NCBI RefSeq assembly: GCF_900101345.1
Contig: NZ_FMUX01000008.1
Span: 191,554-255,553, forward strand
Length of the DNA: 64,000 nucleotides
Direction of reading: 5' to 3'
Source: Desulfoluna spongiiphila
Lineage (GTDB): Bacteria > Desulfobacterota > Desulfobacteria > Desulfobacterales > Desulfolunaceae
The notes below the pieces were generated by a model. It saw nothing but the letters and a program-made list of their open reading frames with translations, ran no database searches and was not told where the DNA came from. This document shows positions 53,445-62,115 of this stretch, piece after piece (position 1 is the first letter of the stretch; each line of letters begins with the position of its first letter). The position numbers and the translations under genes are program-made.

Positions 53445-53490
53445 CAAACTTTTCAAACGCTTGCCCCCCAGCAGGGCCGCCGGAGGCATT
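53445..53490 (-). repeat. shorter GCCTCCGGCGGC-headed element after glnS (P1)
   Basis: On the minus strand it starts three bases after the glnS stop with GCCTCCGGCGGC and continues as CCTGCTGGGGGGC and TTTGAAAAGTTTG. It shares the head with the R elements and its body with P2 at 61525. It lacks the TCGTTCCTC hairpin. Confidence 0.6.
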
Positions 53491-53493
53491 TTT

Positions 53494-55170
53494 TTATTTA
53501 TTCATCTTGGCCCAGGCGTCCCGCAGGGTTGCGGTTCGGTTGAAGACCGGTTTTTCCGGGGTGCTGTCCACGGGATCAAGGTTGAAGTACCCGGTGCGCT
53601 CAAACTGGAAAAAGGCCCCGTTGTCATTCTTCACCACCCCCGGCTCGACCTTGCAATCGGTGAGGACGGTGAGGGACTCGGGGTTGAGGTTATCCAGAAA
53701 GGAGTCGCCCTCTTTTTCCGGATTCTCCACCTTAAAGAGGCGATCGTACACCCGGACTTCGGCGTTGACGGCGTGACGGGCGGAGACCCAGTGGATGGTG
53801 CCCTTGACCTTGCGGCCATCGGGGGTGGACCCCCCTTTGGACTCGGGGTCGTAGGTGCAGAGCAGCTCCACCACCTCGCCGGCCTCGTTTTTCACCACAT
53901 CGGTGCAGGTGAGGTAGTAGGCGCTGCGGAGGCGCACTTCACGGCCCGGGCCCAGGCGGAAAAACTTCTTGGGGGGCTCTTCCATAAAGTCGCTCTGTTC
54001 GATGTAGAGTTCCCTGCAAAAGGGAACCTTGCGGGTGCCCATCTCCGGCTTCTGGGGATGGTTCATCGCGTCCATCTCCTCCACCAGCTCCTCGGGATAG
54101 TTGGTGACGGTGACCTTAAGGGGTGCCAGCACACCCATAACCCGGGGAGCCTTCTCGTTCAGGTCCTCACGGACGCAGTCTTCGAGAATGGTGTAATCGA
54201 TGCGGCTCTCTTTTTTGGAGATGCCGATGCGGCGACAGAAATTGCGCAAGGCCTCCGGGGTATACCCGCGCCTGCGGATCCCGCTGATGGTGGGCATGCG
54301 GGGATCGTCCCACCCGCTGACGTGTCCCTGGTCTACGAGCTGGAGAAGCTTACGCTTGCTGAGGACCGTGTAGCTGAGGTTGAGCCGGGAGAACTCGATC
54401 TGCTGCGGGTGACACGGGGTTTTCAGGGTCTCCAGCACCCAGTCGTACAGGGGACGGTGGTCCGCAAACTCCAGGGTGCACAAAGAATGGGTGATGCCCT
54501 CCATGGCGTCTGAAAGGCAATGGGTGAAGTCGTACATGGGGTAGATGCACCACGCCTCTCCGGTGCGGTGATGCTCTGCCTTGCGGATCCTGTAGATGGC
54601 CGGGTCCCGCATGTTCATGTTGGGTGAGGCCATGTCGATCTTTGCCCGGAGGATATGGGTGCCCTCTTCATAATCGCCCCGCTTCATCCCCTCAAGGAGC
54701 GCCAGGTTCTCTTCCACGCTGCGGTCCCGGTAGGGGCTGTTTTTGCCCGCTTCGGTGAGGGTGCCGCGGTGTTCCCGGATCTCCTCGGCGGAGAGGCTGT
54801 CCACATAGGCCTTGCCCATCTTGACCAGCTCCACGGCATAGGCATAAAGGGCTTCAAAATAATCGGAGGCGTACCGGGGCTCCCCGTTCCAGGAGAACCC
54901 CAGCCAGGAGACGTCCGCCTTGATGGCGTCGATGTATTCCACGTCCTCTTTTTCCGGGTTGGTGTCGTCAAAGCGGAGATTGCAGACGGCCCCCTCATAC
55001 TCCTCGGAGATGCCGAAGTTGAGGCAGAGGGACTTGGCATGTCCTATATGAAGGTAGCCGTTGGGCTCAGGCGGGAAACGGGTTACCACGCCGGCGTGCT
55101 TCCCGGAAGCCAGGTCTTCGTTGATGATGTTTCGAATAAAATCAACTGGTTTGTTTTCGGTTTCGCTCAT
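53494..55170 (-). CDS. glnS: glutaminyl-tRNA synthetase
   Basis: A 558-residue class I synthetase. [20 protein letters not shown] holds the HIGH motif, LSKRKL the KMSKS-like loop, and the C-terminal beta-barrel anticodon domain ends in [20 protein letters not shown]. The protein belongs to the bacterial/eukaryotic GlnRS type rather than a GluRS ([20 protein letters not shown] is typical). Its presence suggests direct glutaminylation rather than sole reliance on GatCAB. Confidence 0.96.
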   Translation of the reverse strand: MSETENKPVDFIRNIINEDLASGKHAGVVTRFPPEPNGYLHIGHAKSLCLNFGISEEYEGAVCNLRFDDTNPEKEDVEYIDAIKADVSWLGFSWNGEPRYASDYFEALYAYAVELVKMGKAYVDSLSAEEIREHRGTLTEAGKNSPYRDRSVEENLALLEGMKRGDYEEGTHILRAKIDMASPNMNMRDPAIYRIRKAEHHRTGEAWCIYPMYDFTHCLSDAMEGITHSLCTLEFADHRPLYDWVLETLKTPCHPQQIEFSRLNLSYTVLSKRKLLQLVDQGHVSGWDDPRMPTISGIRRRGYTPEALRNFCRRIGISKKESRIDYTILEDCVREDLNEKAPRVMGVLAPLKVTVTNYPEELVEEMDAMNHPQKPEMGTRKVPFCRELYIEQSDFMEEPPKKFFRLGPGREVRLRSAYYLTCTDVVKNEAGEVVELLCTYDPESKGGSTPDGRKVKGTIHWVSARHAVNAEVRVYDRLFKVENPEKEGDSFLDNLNPESLTVLTDCKVEPGVVKNDNGAFFQFERTGYFNLDPVDSTPEKPVFNRTATLRDAWAKMNK

Positions 55171-55342
55171 ATACGGCAGCTCCCTGTTGGCTCACACCCG
55201 TCCATGTGTGATGGTGTCGTCTTAGATGTATGAAAAAGCGGCAGCGGGGGGTTCTGCCTGGGTACAGGCTCCCGTCCGCTGCGGCGGTCTTCTGCTCAAA
55301 ATCGGTATTTTTACCACAACCCCCGCACCAACACAAAAGGAA

Positions 55343-57508
55343 TCACCGATGGTCGGCAAGGAATTCAACCACGGCCCGGTAGACCTTTTCGCTTCCTTCA
55401 TGGAGAAGAATCCCATGGCGGGAAAAGTTGAAAAGGCGGTACTCCTTGTCCTCGGAGGTGATGCGGTCGAATATCTTCCGGCTCCCCTTGGGGCTCACCA
55501 CGGGATCGCGGGCCGATTGCACGATAAGTGCCGGCATGGTGATCACCCCCAGCTTCGGCGCCAGCTGGTCCATGAGGCGGTCAATCTCCCGAATCCCGGA
55601 GACGGGATTTCGGGCGTAGTTGATGTGCGGGTTTTCCGGGTTGTTCTCGATGAACTCCTTGCGCACCCTGTCGATGCGCAACCGCTTCATCAGGGCGTTC
55701 CAGGTGTCCACGGCCGGCACGAACCGGCTGGAGTAATCCTGGAGCTTCATGGGCGGAGCCACGGCAAAGACCCCCTTGACCCTGCCGGCTTCGTCGATGC
55801 GGGTCACAAGGTCCAGGGCCAGTCCGGCCCCCATGGAGAAGCCCCCCACAAAAAGGGTGTCGCACATATTCTTCAGCAGGGCATAGCCCTCCTCCACCGA
55901 GACCACCCAGTCCAGGTACCGACGCTCGGCAAGGTCCTCGGGGGCGGTGCCGTGTCCCTGGAGACGGGGCATGTAGACCCAGTATCCCTGGCGCTGGAGC
56001 TCGTCGGCAAGACCCCGGACTTCCGCCGGAGCGGCCATGTAACCATGAATCAGGAGGACCCCCATCCTCTTTTCATCACCTTTGAGAAGGCAGGGACTGC
56101 CGATCTCGGCGGGCTTGCTCTCCCCCTCGATAAAAAAGGCCTCGCGGTCCTTTTTAAAATCGTTGATGCCCTTCTCCATCAGCAGACCGAAAATCCGCCT
56201 TCGGATCTGGGTGCCGGGCTCACGGGCCACCTGGTCCACAAAGGCGGTGAGGTCCGTCAGGGGCTCCACCTCGTTTGCCATCACCATCAGGGGATTCTGG
56301 ATGCGCAGGGTGTGAAACTGGCCCTCGTCTTCCAGGAGCTCGGGGTTCCGGATAATGCCCCCCTCTTCGCTCCGCCGGACCACTCCCTTGGACTCGGCCA
56401 CCTCCATGATATTGGAAAATTTCTCGTAGCGGTCATCGGTGAGCAGATGGCTCTGGGGGTCCTCCAGGCTGGAGTGGATATAGATCCCGATCTGCTTGCG
56501 GAGCCAGTCACTCACCACAAAGGCCCGGGTCTTCAAGTCCATGGGGTCGATGTAATCGCTTTTGTGGCGCATCATCAACAAGGAAAAAATATGGTCGTGA
56601 TTCACCGTGGTCATGCTGTAGATGGCCGTCATATAGGCCTTCATCAGAGTGCGGGAGGCCTCCCGGAGCACATCGCGGGAGTTGATGGGGTCGTCAAAGT
56701 TGATGGGATCATCCGAAGCGATGTCCCAGGCCACCACCGGGTTTTTAAGATAGGGCCGCACCTTGATGGGTTTTCCGAACCGCACGTCCACGTCCACCCC
56801 GTCCAGGAGCATGCTCCCTTCGGTCATGAGTTCTTCCAGGGTCCGGGTGGAAGGGTTGTCAATGAGGGTCCCGGTGATGCGGCTGATGATGGACTCCCGG
56901 GCACGCAAGGGGTAGTAGGTGATGTTCACCGGAACAATGGAGGTGGCCTGGTCCAGCCGGGCCTCTCCCTCCTCCATGCCGAACAGCTCCAGCAGGCGAC
57001 GGTACTCGTCCGGCTTTTTGGCCTGCATCATCTTCAGGCGTTCCCTGTAAAACTCCGTACGAAGGGCCAGGGTGGCGGCCCCGGTGCGGGGAGGATGAGG
57101 CCCCTCTGCGGCACGGATCACAAACTCCCCGTTTTCGAAGATCTTCTTGGTCTTGACCATGCGGCCTTCCGGGAAGATCACCCAATTGGCCTCACCGGTC
57201 AACAGGGACTTCACCATGAGGCTATCCCGATCGGGATCCCGGGTGGAGACGGCCCCGGCCTCGCTGATGAAATCCCCCACAAACCCCTTGAAAAGGGCAG
57301 CATCCGCCAGGGACCACACGGGCACGCCCGTCACTTTTTGAAGGTGCAGGGGAAGAAAAATGGTTTCGATGCGCGTGAAGTGATTGACGGCAAAAATGAC
57401 GGAGCCTTCGGGGATGTTCTCCTCACCGTGCAGGTTCACACGGGCGCGCGTCATGTCGTAGATCGCCTTGATGGCCAACCCGGTGGAATGAAAGGCAAAT
57501 CGGTTCAT
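55343..57508 (-). CDS. fusion of a PlsC-like acyltransferase and an alpha/beta hydrolase
   Basis: A 721-residue protein with two enzyme-like parts. Residues about 20-260 resemble 1-acylglycerol-3-phosphate acyltransferases (VIFAVNHFTRIETIFLP, VIFPEGRMVKTKK, PVNITYYPLRA). The normal HX4D motif is HX4E here (His43, Glu48). After a helical middle (about 300-460), residues about 475-715 are an alpha/beta hydrolase of the monoglyceride-lipase/esterase type: LIHGYMAAPAEVRGLADEL, the nucleophile Ser558 in GFSMGAG, Asp in QSARDPVVS and His in SRHGILLHEG. A role in phospholipid remodelling (deacylation plus reacylation) is attractive but inferred. No signal peptide; probably membrane-associated from the cytosol. 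Confidence 0.82.
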   Translation of the reverse strand: MNRFAFHSTGLAIKAIYDMTRARVNLHGEENIPEGSVIFAVNHFTRIETIFLPLHLQKVTGVPVWSLADAALFKGFVGDFISEAGAVSTRDPDRDSLMVKSLLTGEANWVIFPEGRMVKTKKIFENGEFVIRAAEGPHPPRTGAATLALRTEFYRERLKMMQAKKPDEYRRLLELFGMEEGEARLDQATSIVPVNITYYPLRARESIISRITGTLIDNPSTRTLEELMTEGSMLLDGVDVDVRFGKPIKVRPYLKNPVVAWDIASDDPINFDDPINSRDVLREASRTLMKAYMTAIYSMTTVNHDHIFSLLMMRHKSDYIDPMDLKTRAFVVSDWLRKQIGIYIHSSLEDPQSHLLTDDRYEKFSNIMEVAESKGVVRRSEEGGIIRNPELLEDEGQFHTLRIQNPLMVMANEVEPLTDLTAFVDQVAREPGTQIRRRIFGLLMEKGINDFKKDREAFFIEGESKPAEIGSPCLLKGDEKRMGVLLIHGYMAAPAEVRGLADELQRQGYWVYMPRLQGHGTAPEDLAERRYLDWVVSVEEGYALLKNMCDTLFVGGFSMGAGLALDLVTRIDEAGRVKGVFAVAPPMKLQDYSSRFVPAVDTWNALMKRLRIDRVRKEFIENNPENPHINYARNPVSGIREIDRLMDQLAPKLGVITMPALIVQSARDPVVSPKGSRKIFDRITSEDKEYRLFNFSRHGILLHEGSEKVYRAVVEFLADHR

Positions 57509-57884
57509 GATCGGTCTCTCCGAAAAACAGAATATATCAGCGTGAAGGGTGAGAAACAGATCCCATGAGGGGATGCGGACACGAACATTAAACAGGGTTT
57601 GGTTTCAAAAGTCCATACCCATTGACAATTCATGCAATAGGGCATATTTAAGGTCCTCATTCGGTCTCGCTGTCTGATAGGCAAAAGATTGCCTGATGGA
57701 CCAGAGACCGCCTGACCGGCACGGGGCAAAGGCGTATCTTGCCTGCACCCGCCTGAAAGCCCCACCCTGCCGTGCTGCCCTCGTCGCCCTCCGGATTGTT
57801 CCCCATGTGACCCGTTGGCCCTGATGACATCCCGGCACCACCTTAATACCACACACGGGCATGCGAGCCCCAGACCACTGCATT
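57509..57884. other. divergent gap, nothing supported
   Basis: The gap between the fusion gene and the EamA transporter. It contains no gene that I can support, and neither promoter could be placed with confidence. Confidence 0.35.
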
Positions 57885-58790
57885 ATGAACCAGCCATCCA
57901 ACAAATTACTCGGGTTTTCATCGGTCTTTGCTTCGGCCGTCTGCTTCTACCTTGCCACCGCCGCCCTCAGATGGGCCCGGCTCAGCGGGGTAACCATCGA
58001 TTCGGCGAACTTTGTCTTCGGCCGCTTTTTCCTGGGCTTCGTCATGGTCGGGATCCTTCTCCTTGTGAAAAAACGGCCGCCCAGGCCGGTGAACTGGCAC
58101 TACCTCATCGGCAGGACCGTGGCCAACACCATGGCCGTCTACTGTTTTTTCAAGGCCGTGGACCTCACCAGCGTGGCCGAAGGCAACATCCTTAATATGA
58201 CCTACCCGCTGTTTGTGGCCCTCGTCAGCTGGTTCACCCTGAAGGATGAGCGCAGCTACGCCTCCATCTGCGTGGTCCTTGTCGCCTTTGCCGGAGTGGT
58301 AATGATCCTGGTGCCGGACATGCTGCATACCGGCCTTCTCTCCCAGTTCAACCTCAACTCGCTCTGGGGGCTTGGCTCGGGCATCAGCGCCTCGGTGGCC
58401 ATTATCTACCTCAACCTCTCACGGCGGGTCCATTCCACCGAGACCACCCTCTTTTTCATGTTTGCCATGGGGTGTGTCATCATCCTTCTCCTCTTCCGGG
58501 AGCGCATTGTCTGGCCCGACGGCCGGGCCTTTCTCTTTGTGGGGCTCTGCTCGGTCGTCAGCGTCATGGGACAGGTCTTCATCACCTTCGGGTTCCGGTT
58601 CGTGACGGCCGTGGAGGGGAGCATCATCTCCTCGTCACGTATCCTCCTGGCCGCACTGCTCGGCCCGGTCATCGCCGCCGAACCTGCCCTCACCCTCATC
58701 GGCTGGCTCGGGGCCTTCCTTATCTTCAGCGGCAATGTGTACCTGGCCCTTGCCCCGAAAAAGAGCACACCCCCGGCGCCCAAAGACTGA
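57885..58790 (+). CDS. EamA/DMT-family transporter
   Basis: A 301-residue inner-membrane protein with ten predicted helices in two EamA repeats (residues about 5-145 and 155-295). Examples are VFASAVCFYLATAALRWARL, YPLFVALVSWFTLKDERSYA and the end of repeat 2 ALTLIGWLGAFLIFSGNVYLAL. Members export amino acids, nucleotides or metabolites; the substrate here is unknown. An ATG eight codons upstream is equally possible; neither has a strong ribosome-binding site. Confidence 0.85.
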   Translation: MNQPSNKLLGFSSVFASAVCFYLATAALRWARLSGVTIDSANFVFGRFFLGFVMVGILLLVKKRPPRPVNWHYLIGRTVANTMAVYCFFKAVDLTSVAEGNILNMTYPLFVALVSWFTLKDERSYASICVVLVAFAGVVMILVPDMLHTGLLSQFNLNSLWGLGSGISASVAIIYLNLSRRVHSTETTLFFMFAMGCVIILLLFRERIVWPDGRAFLFVGLCSVVSVMGQVFITFGFRFVTAVEGSIISSSRILLAALLGPVIAAEPALTLIGWLGAFLIFSGNVYLALAPKKSTPPAPKD

Positions 58791-59054
58791 ATGCCTGGAA
58801 CCGTTTTCCGCCAAGCCATCGCCCGTTGATCAGGCGGTGGCTTGGACAGATTTGGGTCCTCGGTGCCCCCCTCGCTGCCTGTCATAAAGCCCATCACCGG
58901 GTTAGGTATCGGAGAAAACAATCCCGCCATGCAAACATCAATCCGGTGCATTCCTTGCCGGAGAGAAAAAGGCCTCCCGCCCCCTCACTGGAAACGGTCT
59001 TGATTTCACTAAAAAAGACACCCGTAAAAACCGTACCGTTACTTGCGATAGCAC
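58791..59054. other. gap before the porin, with a strong hairpin
   Basis: A 13-base stem (CCAAGCCATCGCC with a G-T wobble partner, 58811-58845) lies 20 bases after the EamA stop. It has no T-run, so it may be a weak terminator or processing site. Otherwise empty. Confidence 0.45.
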
Positions 59055-59083
59055 TTGACATTTAATTTCCCGTTGAATAACAT
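59055..59083 (+). promoter_or_regulatory. promoter of the porin gene
   Basis: A perfect TTGACA and TAACAT are 17 bases apart, about 150 bases before the start codon. This is a good match for a highly expressed outer-membrane protein. Confidence 0.55.
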
Positions 59084-59236
59084 CGTTTACGCGTACTAAC
59101 ATCCCCCTCAGTTGAGTTATTTTGAGACATTGCCCATGGCGGATCCGGCTCTACCTTGCCCCGGAACAAAACACTGTTCGTGCACCTTAAAATAGGTCAT
59201 ACACCGGTACCTATGTCACTCAAAGGAGACGAAAAC

Positions 59237-60841
59237 ATGAGACGATGCCTGCTTTTCCTTCCCCTCGTTCTTTCTCTGCTGATTGCATCTCCAGTCCTCG
59301 CCCTGGACCTGGATGTAAGCGGCAGCCTTCAGTTCGAAGGCGTTTACAACGAAAACGCCACACTGCAGAAGAGCGACTCCGCCGACAGCTTCAGGGAAAT
59401 GCGGCTTCGTGTCCTCACCGAGGCCCAGATCACCGACAACATCAAGATCATCACCCGCTTCGACGCCCTGGACAAGGTCCTCAGCTCCAGGGACTCCGCC
59501 TTTGACAACAACGAAGACGACGACAACTTCGACTTCGACCGCGCCTACGCGGAAATCATCACCCCCATCGGCCTTCTCTCCATCGGCCGCATGCAGGGGG
59601 TGGTCTGGGGCACCAGCTGGTCCGACGACGAGGCCGACACCGACCGCATCAAGCTCGTCACCCCCATCGCCATCGGTGAAAACAAACTCTACATCGGGGC
59701 CGTGGCCGAAAAGGTGACGGAAAACGACAAAGGGGTGGAACTCTCCAGCAAGGACAACGACAAGTACTACATCGGCGCCACCTACAAGACCAAAAAGTAC
59801 AGCACGGGCCTGCTCTCGGCCTTTTACAACTTTCACCTCTTCCAGGACCCGCAGCAGGCAAAACTGAAAACGGATCTCGACAATGCCGGTGGTGAGGCAC
59901 AGGCCACGGCGGACGGGACCACGGCAGCCCTCCTCAAGGCAGAAGCTCAGCGCCTCGGAAATGACGCCTCTAATTATGCGGACCTTGCGGCGGCAGTAGC
60001 AGCCGATGGCGGCTTTGGATCAAATCTTTTCAATCAATACGCTGCCTTGGCAGCAACTTCGAAGACTCAGGCTGAAGCCATAGCAGCGCAAGCCGGTCAG
60101 GTTGTGGCAAACTCGGATGCCCTGCAAGCAGCTGCCGCCCTCCAGGCCCTGCCCCGCGGCGCCACCACCGAAGCCAAGGTTTTTCTCCTGGCTCCCTACT
60201 TTGACGGCAAATTCGGGCCCCTGGGCATCACCACGGAGCTGGATTACATCTTCGGCGAGGCCGAGTACGACACCAATAACACGGAGCGGGACGTGGAAGG
60301 CTACGCCTGGTTTGGGGAGCTCCGCTACGACATCGCGGACTTCACCCTCCAGGCCGGCTACGCCATCACCAGCGGCGACGCCGACTACGATGACGACGAC
60401 ATCGGCAGCATGGGCTACGTGGCACCCGGCTCGGACTGGGCCAAGGCCTTTATCCTCACCAGTGACGAGCACGGCATGAACACCACCCTAGGCGACGGCC
60501 TCGGCAACCTCGTCGGCGATGGCTTCGGCACCGCGTACACCGCCGTTCTGGATGGCTACCGAATGATATACGCCGGGGTCAACTACACCTGCTTCGACGA
60601 CACAGTAAATTTAGGCGCCCTCATCGCCAGCTCCCAGGCCGACGACACCCCGGGCAATGTGGACGACGACCACGGCATCGAATACGACCTGACCCTTACC
60701 TGGAACATCATGGACAATCTTGTCTACACCGGCGTTGCCGCCTATCTCCAGGCCGGGGACTACTGGAAAGAGCGGAGCGGAAACCCCAACGCCGCCGAAG
60801 ACACCTATGCCCTGTATCACAGACTGGAGCTCTTCTTCTAG
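59237..60841 (+). CDS. outer-membrane beta-barrel porin with a helical insert
   Basis: A 534-residue protein with a signal peptide (MRRCLLFLPLVLSLLIASPV, cleaved after VLA). Acidic, aromatic-rich strands follow, as in Desulfobacterota porins (GVYNENATLQ, FDFDRAYAEIITPIG, KYYIGATYKTKKYSTGLLSA), ending in YALYHRLELFF with the C-terminal Phe of barrel proteins. Residues about 215-310 are instead an Ala/Gln-rich helical segment (AALLKAEAQRLGNDASNYAD and TSKTQAEAIAAQAGQVVANS), and codon use there departs from the rest (see findings). AAAGGAG precedes the ATG. It stands alone with its own promoter and terminator, as expected for a major porin. Confidence 0.85.
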   Translation: MRRCLLFLPLVLSLLIASPVLALDLDVSGSLQFEGVYNENATLQKSDSADSFREMRLRVLTEAQITDNIKIITRFDALDKVLSSRDSAFDNNEDDDNFDFDRAYAEIITPIGLLSIGRMQGVVWGTSWSDDEADTDRIKLVTPIAIGENKLYIGAVAEKVTENDKGVELSSKDNDKYYIGATYKTKKYSTGLLSAFYNFHLFQDPQQAKLKTDLDNAGGEAQATADGTTAALLKAEAQRLGNDASNYADLAAAVAADGGFGSNLFNQYAALAATSKTQAEAIAAQAGQVVANSDALQAAAALQALPRGATTEAKVFLLAPYFDGKFGPLGITTELDYIFGEAEYDTNNTERDVEGYAWFGELRYDIADFTLQAGYAITSGDADYDDDDIGSMGYVAPGSDWAKAFILTSDEHGMNTTLGDGLGNLVGDGFGTAYTAVLDGYRMIYAGVNYTCFDDTVNLGALIASSQADDTPGNVDDDHGIEYDLTLTWNIMDNLVYTGVAAYLQAGDYWKERSGNPNAAEDTYALYHRLELFF

Positions 60842-60905
60842 CTTCCCCCTCCCTGCAAGAGGCCGCCTCCTCGGTTAAGACTGTCTGGCCTTGACCAGTG
60901 GAATG

Positions 60906-60940
60906 AGGCCGGGATATCCCTCCCCGGGATCTCCCGGCCT
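60906..60940 (+). terminator. terminator of the porin gene
   Basis: AGGCCGGGA and TCCCGGCCT arms with a following T6 run, about 65 bases after the stop codon. Confidence 0.85.
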
Positions 60941-61133
60941 TTTTTGGTGTGATGGCGGCGAAAGCGAAACCCTGCGAAAATCATAGGCGGGATCACAAAT
61001 CCCATTGAATAGCTTAGCAACCATGGCCCCGGCCTTAGTCATCGTTTCGGCCGTCCACCTTAAAAACCAGCACGTTTCTCCATGCTTGGTCTTTATCATC
61101 ATGTGGCGTCGACCTGCAATGAGCTGATACGTC

Positions 61134-61233
61134 GGGTGCACTCCGTGCACCAAAATCAAAGCCCGTCATACCCCGAATGCCTCGGTAAAATCAAAACCTT
61201 GGGTGACCCGGACACGGTGCACAGAGTGCACCC
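61134..61233. repeat. pair of inverted palindromic sites
   Basis: GGGTGCACTCCGTGCACC at 61134-61151 is matched by its near-perfect inverted copy GGTGCACAGAGTGCACCC at 61216-61233 (one mismatch). Each arm is also internally palindromic (GGTGCAC/GTGCACC). Confidence 0.6.
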
Positions 61234-61524
61234 TACGGGCTGTCGGCCTTTTGGAGCGGTGTCACCCTGGTGGCCCAAACGAGGACCAAGACCCCTTATT
61301 TATACTATGCAGCGCACCCTACCTTACAACCCTTACCTCGGCTCATCTGAAGGGTGAGAAAACCGAGCAGATAACCATGAATGACAGTTTGTATTTTTGA
61401 AATATCTAATTTTTCAGGTTAACTACGTGTAATAGGATGCTATTAATTTAGCCCGATCGATTTATCATCGAAATATCCGGGCTGCACCGTCGGCAACGCC
61501 ATACCCGCATAAGCTGGCTATTTA

Positions 61525-61569
61525 CAACTTTTAAACAGTTAGCCCCCGGTGGGGCCGCCGGAGGCTTTT
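61525..61569 (-). repeat. shorter GCCTCCGGCGGC-headed element (P2)
   Basis: On the minus strand it starts with GCCTCCGGCGGCCCC and then CCGGGGGC, TAACTG and TTTAAAAGTTG, parallel to P1 next to glnS. Its plus-strand stem GCCCCCGG/CCGGAGGC is followed by T4. Confidence 0.55.
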
Positions 61570-61686
61570 CACTGAAACCTAACCCGTTCCCCAAAACGCC
61601 GCCATCCCCACCCTCTCCGGCTTCTTCAAAATGTTCCCCTCCCCCGAACAGGTAAAAGGAATACATGTTCTATTTTTGAAATCCGG

Positions 61687-61716
61687 TGGTCATGCAGCGT
61701 TCGTACGTGATATAGT
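61687..61716 (+). promoter_or_regulatory. candidate promoter for yhdT-panF
   Basis: TGGTCA and TATAGT are spaced by 18 bases, about 115 bases upstream of yhdT. Only the -10 box is good. Confidence 0.35.
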
Positions 61717-61830
61717 GCCGCGTCTTATGTTACAGGGCACCGCAGGTGATCAATGGCCGACTCACCGGACGTTGATCAGCCAAGGCGCTTGTCTGAGAAT
61801 CTGCTGATTTTTCAAGGGGGAAGGGAACAG

Positions 61831-62115
61831 ATGAAACACCAAACAGACAGACGATTTATCCAGGCCAACAAGGAGGCGGCCATTGCCGTTGCCTTGAGCC
61901 TCGCCTACTTTATCTGGTGGTATGCCACCGCCTACGGATTCGGGGACAGGCCCGTCTCCGAGTACGCCTATGTCCTCGGGCTCCCCGCCTGGTTTTTTTA
62001 CAGCTGCGTGGTGGGTTTTCTCCTCTTTGCCGTACTGGCCGCCCTCATGGTGCGGTTCCTCTTCAAAGAGGTCTCCCTTGAAAAAACAGATGGCGCCAAA
62101 GGGGGTGAGGCATGA
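61831..62115 (+). CDS. yhdT: YhdT-family small membrane protein (DUF997)
   Basis: A 94-residue protein with two transmembrane helices (EAAIAVALSLAYFIWWYATA and WFFYSCVVGFLLFAVLAALM). YhdT homologues are encoded just before panF in many bacteria and are thought to assist the pantothenate symporter, although the mechanism is not known. The start MKHQTDRRFIQANKEAAIAV follows GGGGGAAGGGAA; the longer frame has no support. Its stop overlaps the panF start (ATGATG), so the two are coupled. Confidence 0.85.
   Translation: MKHQTDRRFIQANKEAAIAVALSLAYFIWWYATAYGFGDRPVSEYAYVLGLPAWFFYSCVVGFLLFAVLAALMVRFLFKEVSLEKTDGAKGGEA

Larger units (their letters stand above)
60946..61686. other. long non-coding stretch between porin and yhdT
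   Basis: No supported gene. It contains a pair of inverted GGTGCAC-based palindromes (61134-61233) and an isolated GCCTCCGGCGGC-type element in reverse (61525-61569). TATTTTTGAAAT occurs twice (near 61390 and 61671). Confidence 0.5.

Noticed and set aside
55226..57568. 780-codon plus-strand frame opposite the acyltransferase fusion gene
   Set aside because: Composition (His/Gly/Leu-rich, no motifs) is typical of an antisense shadow, and the minus-strand gene is clearly real.
60875..61159. 94-codon minus-strand frame after the porin
   Set aside because: It runs through the porin terminator hairpin and ends inside an inverted repeat. No ribosome-binding site.
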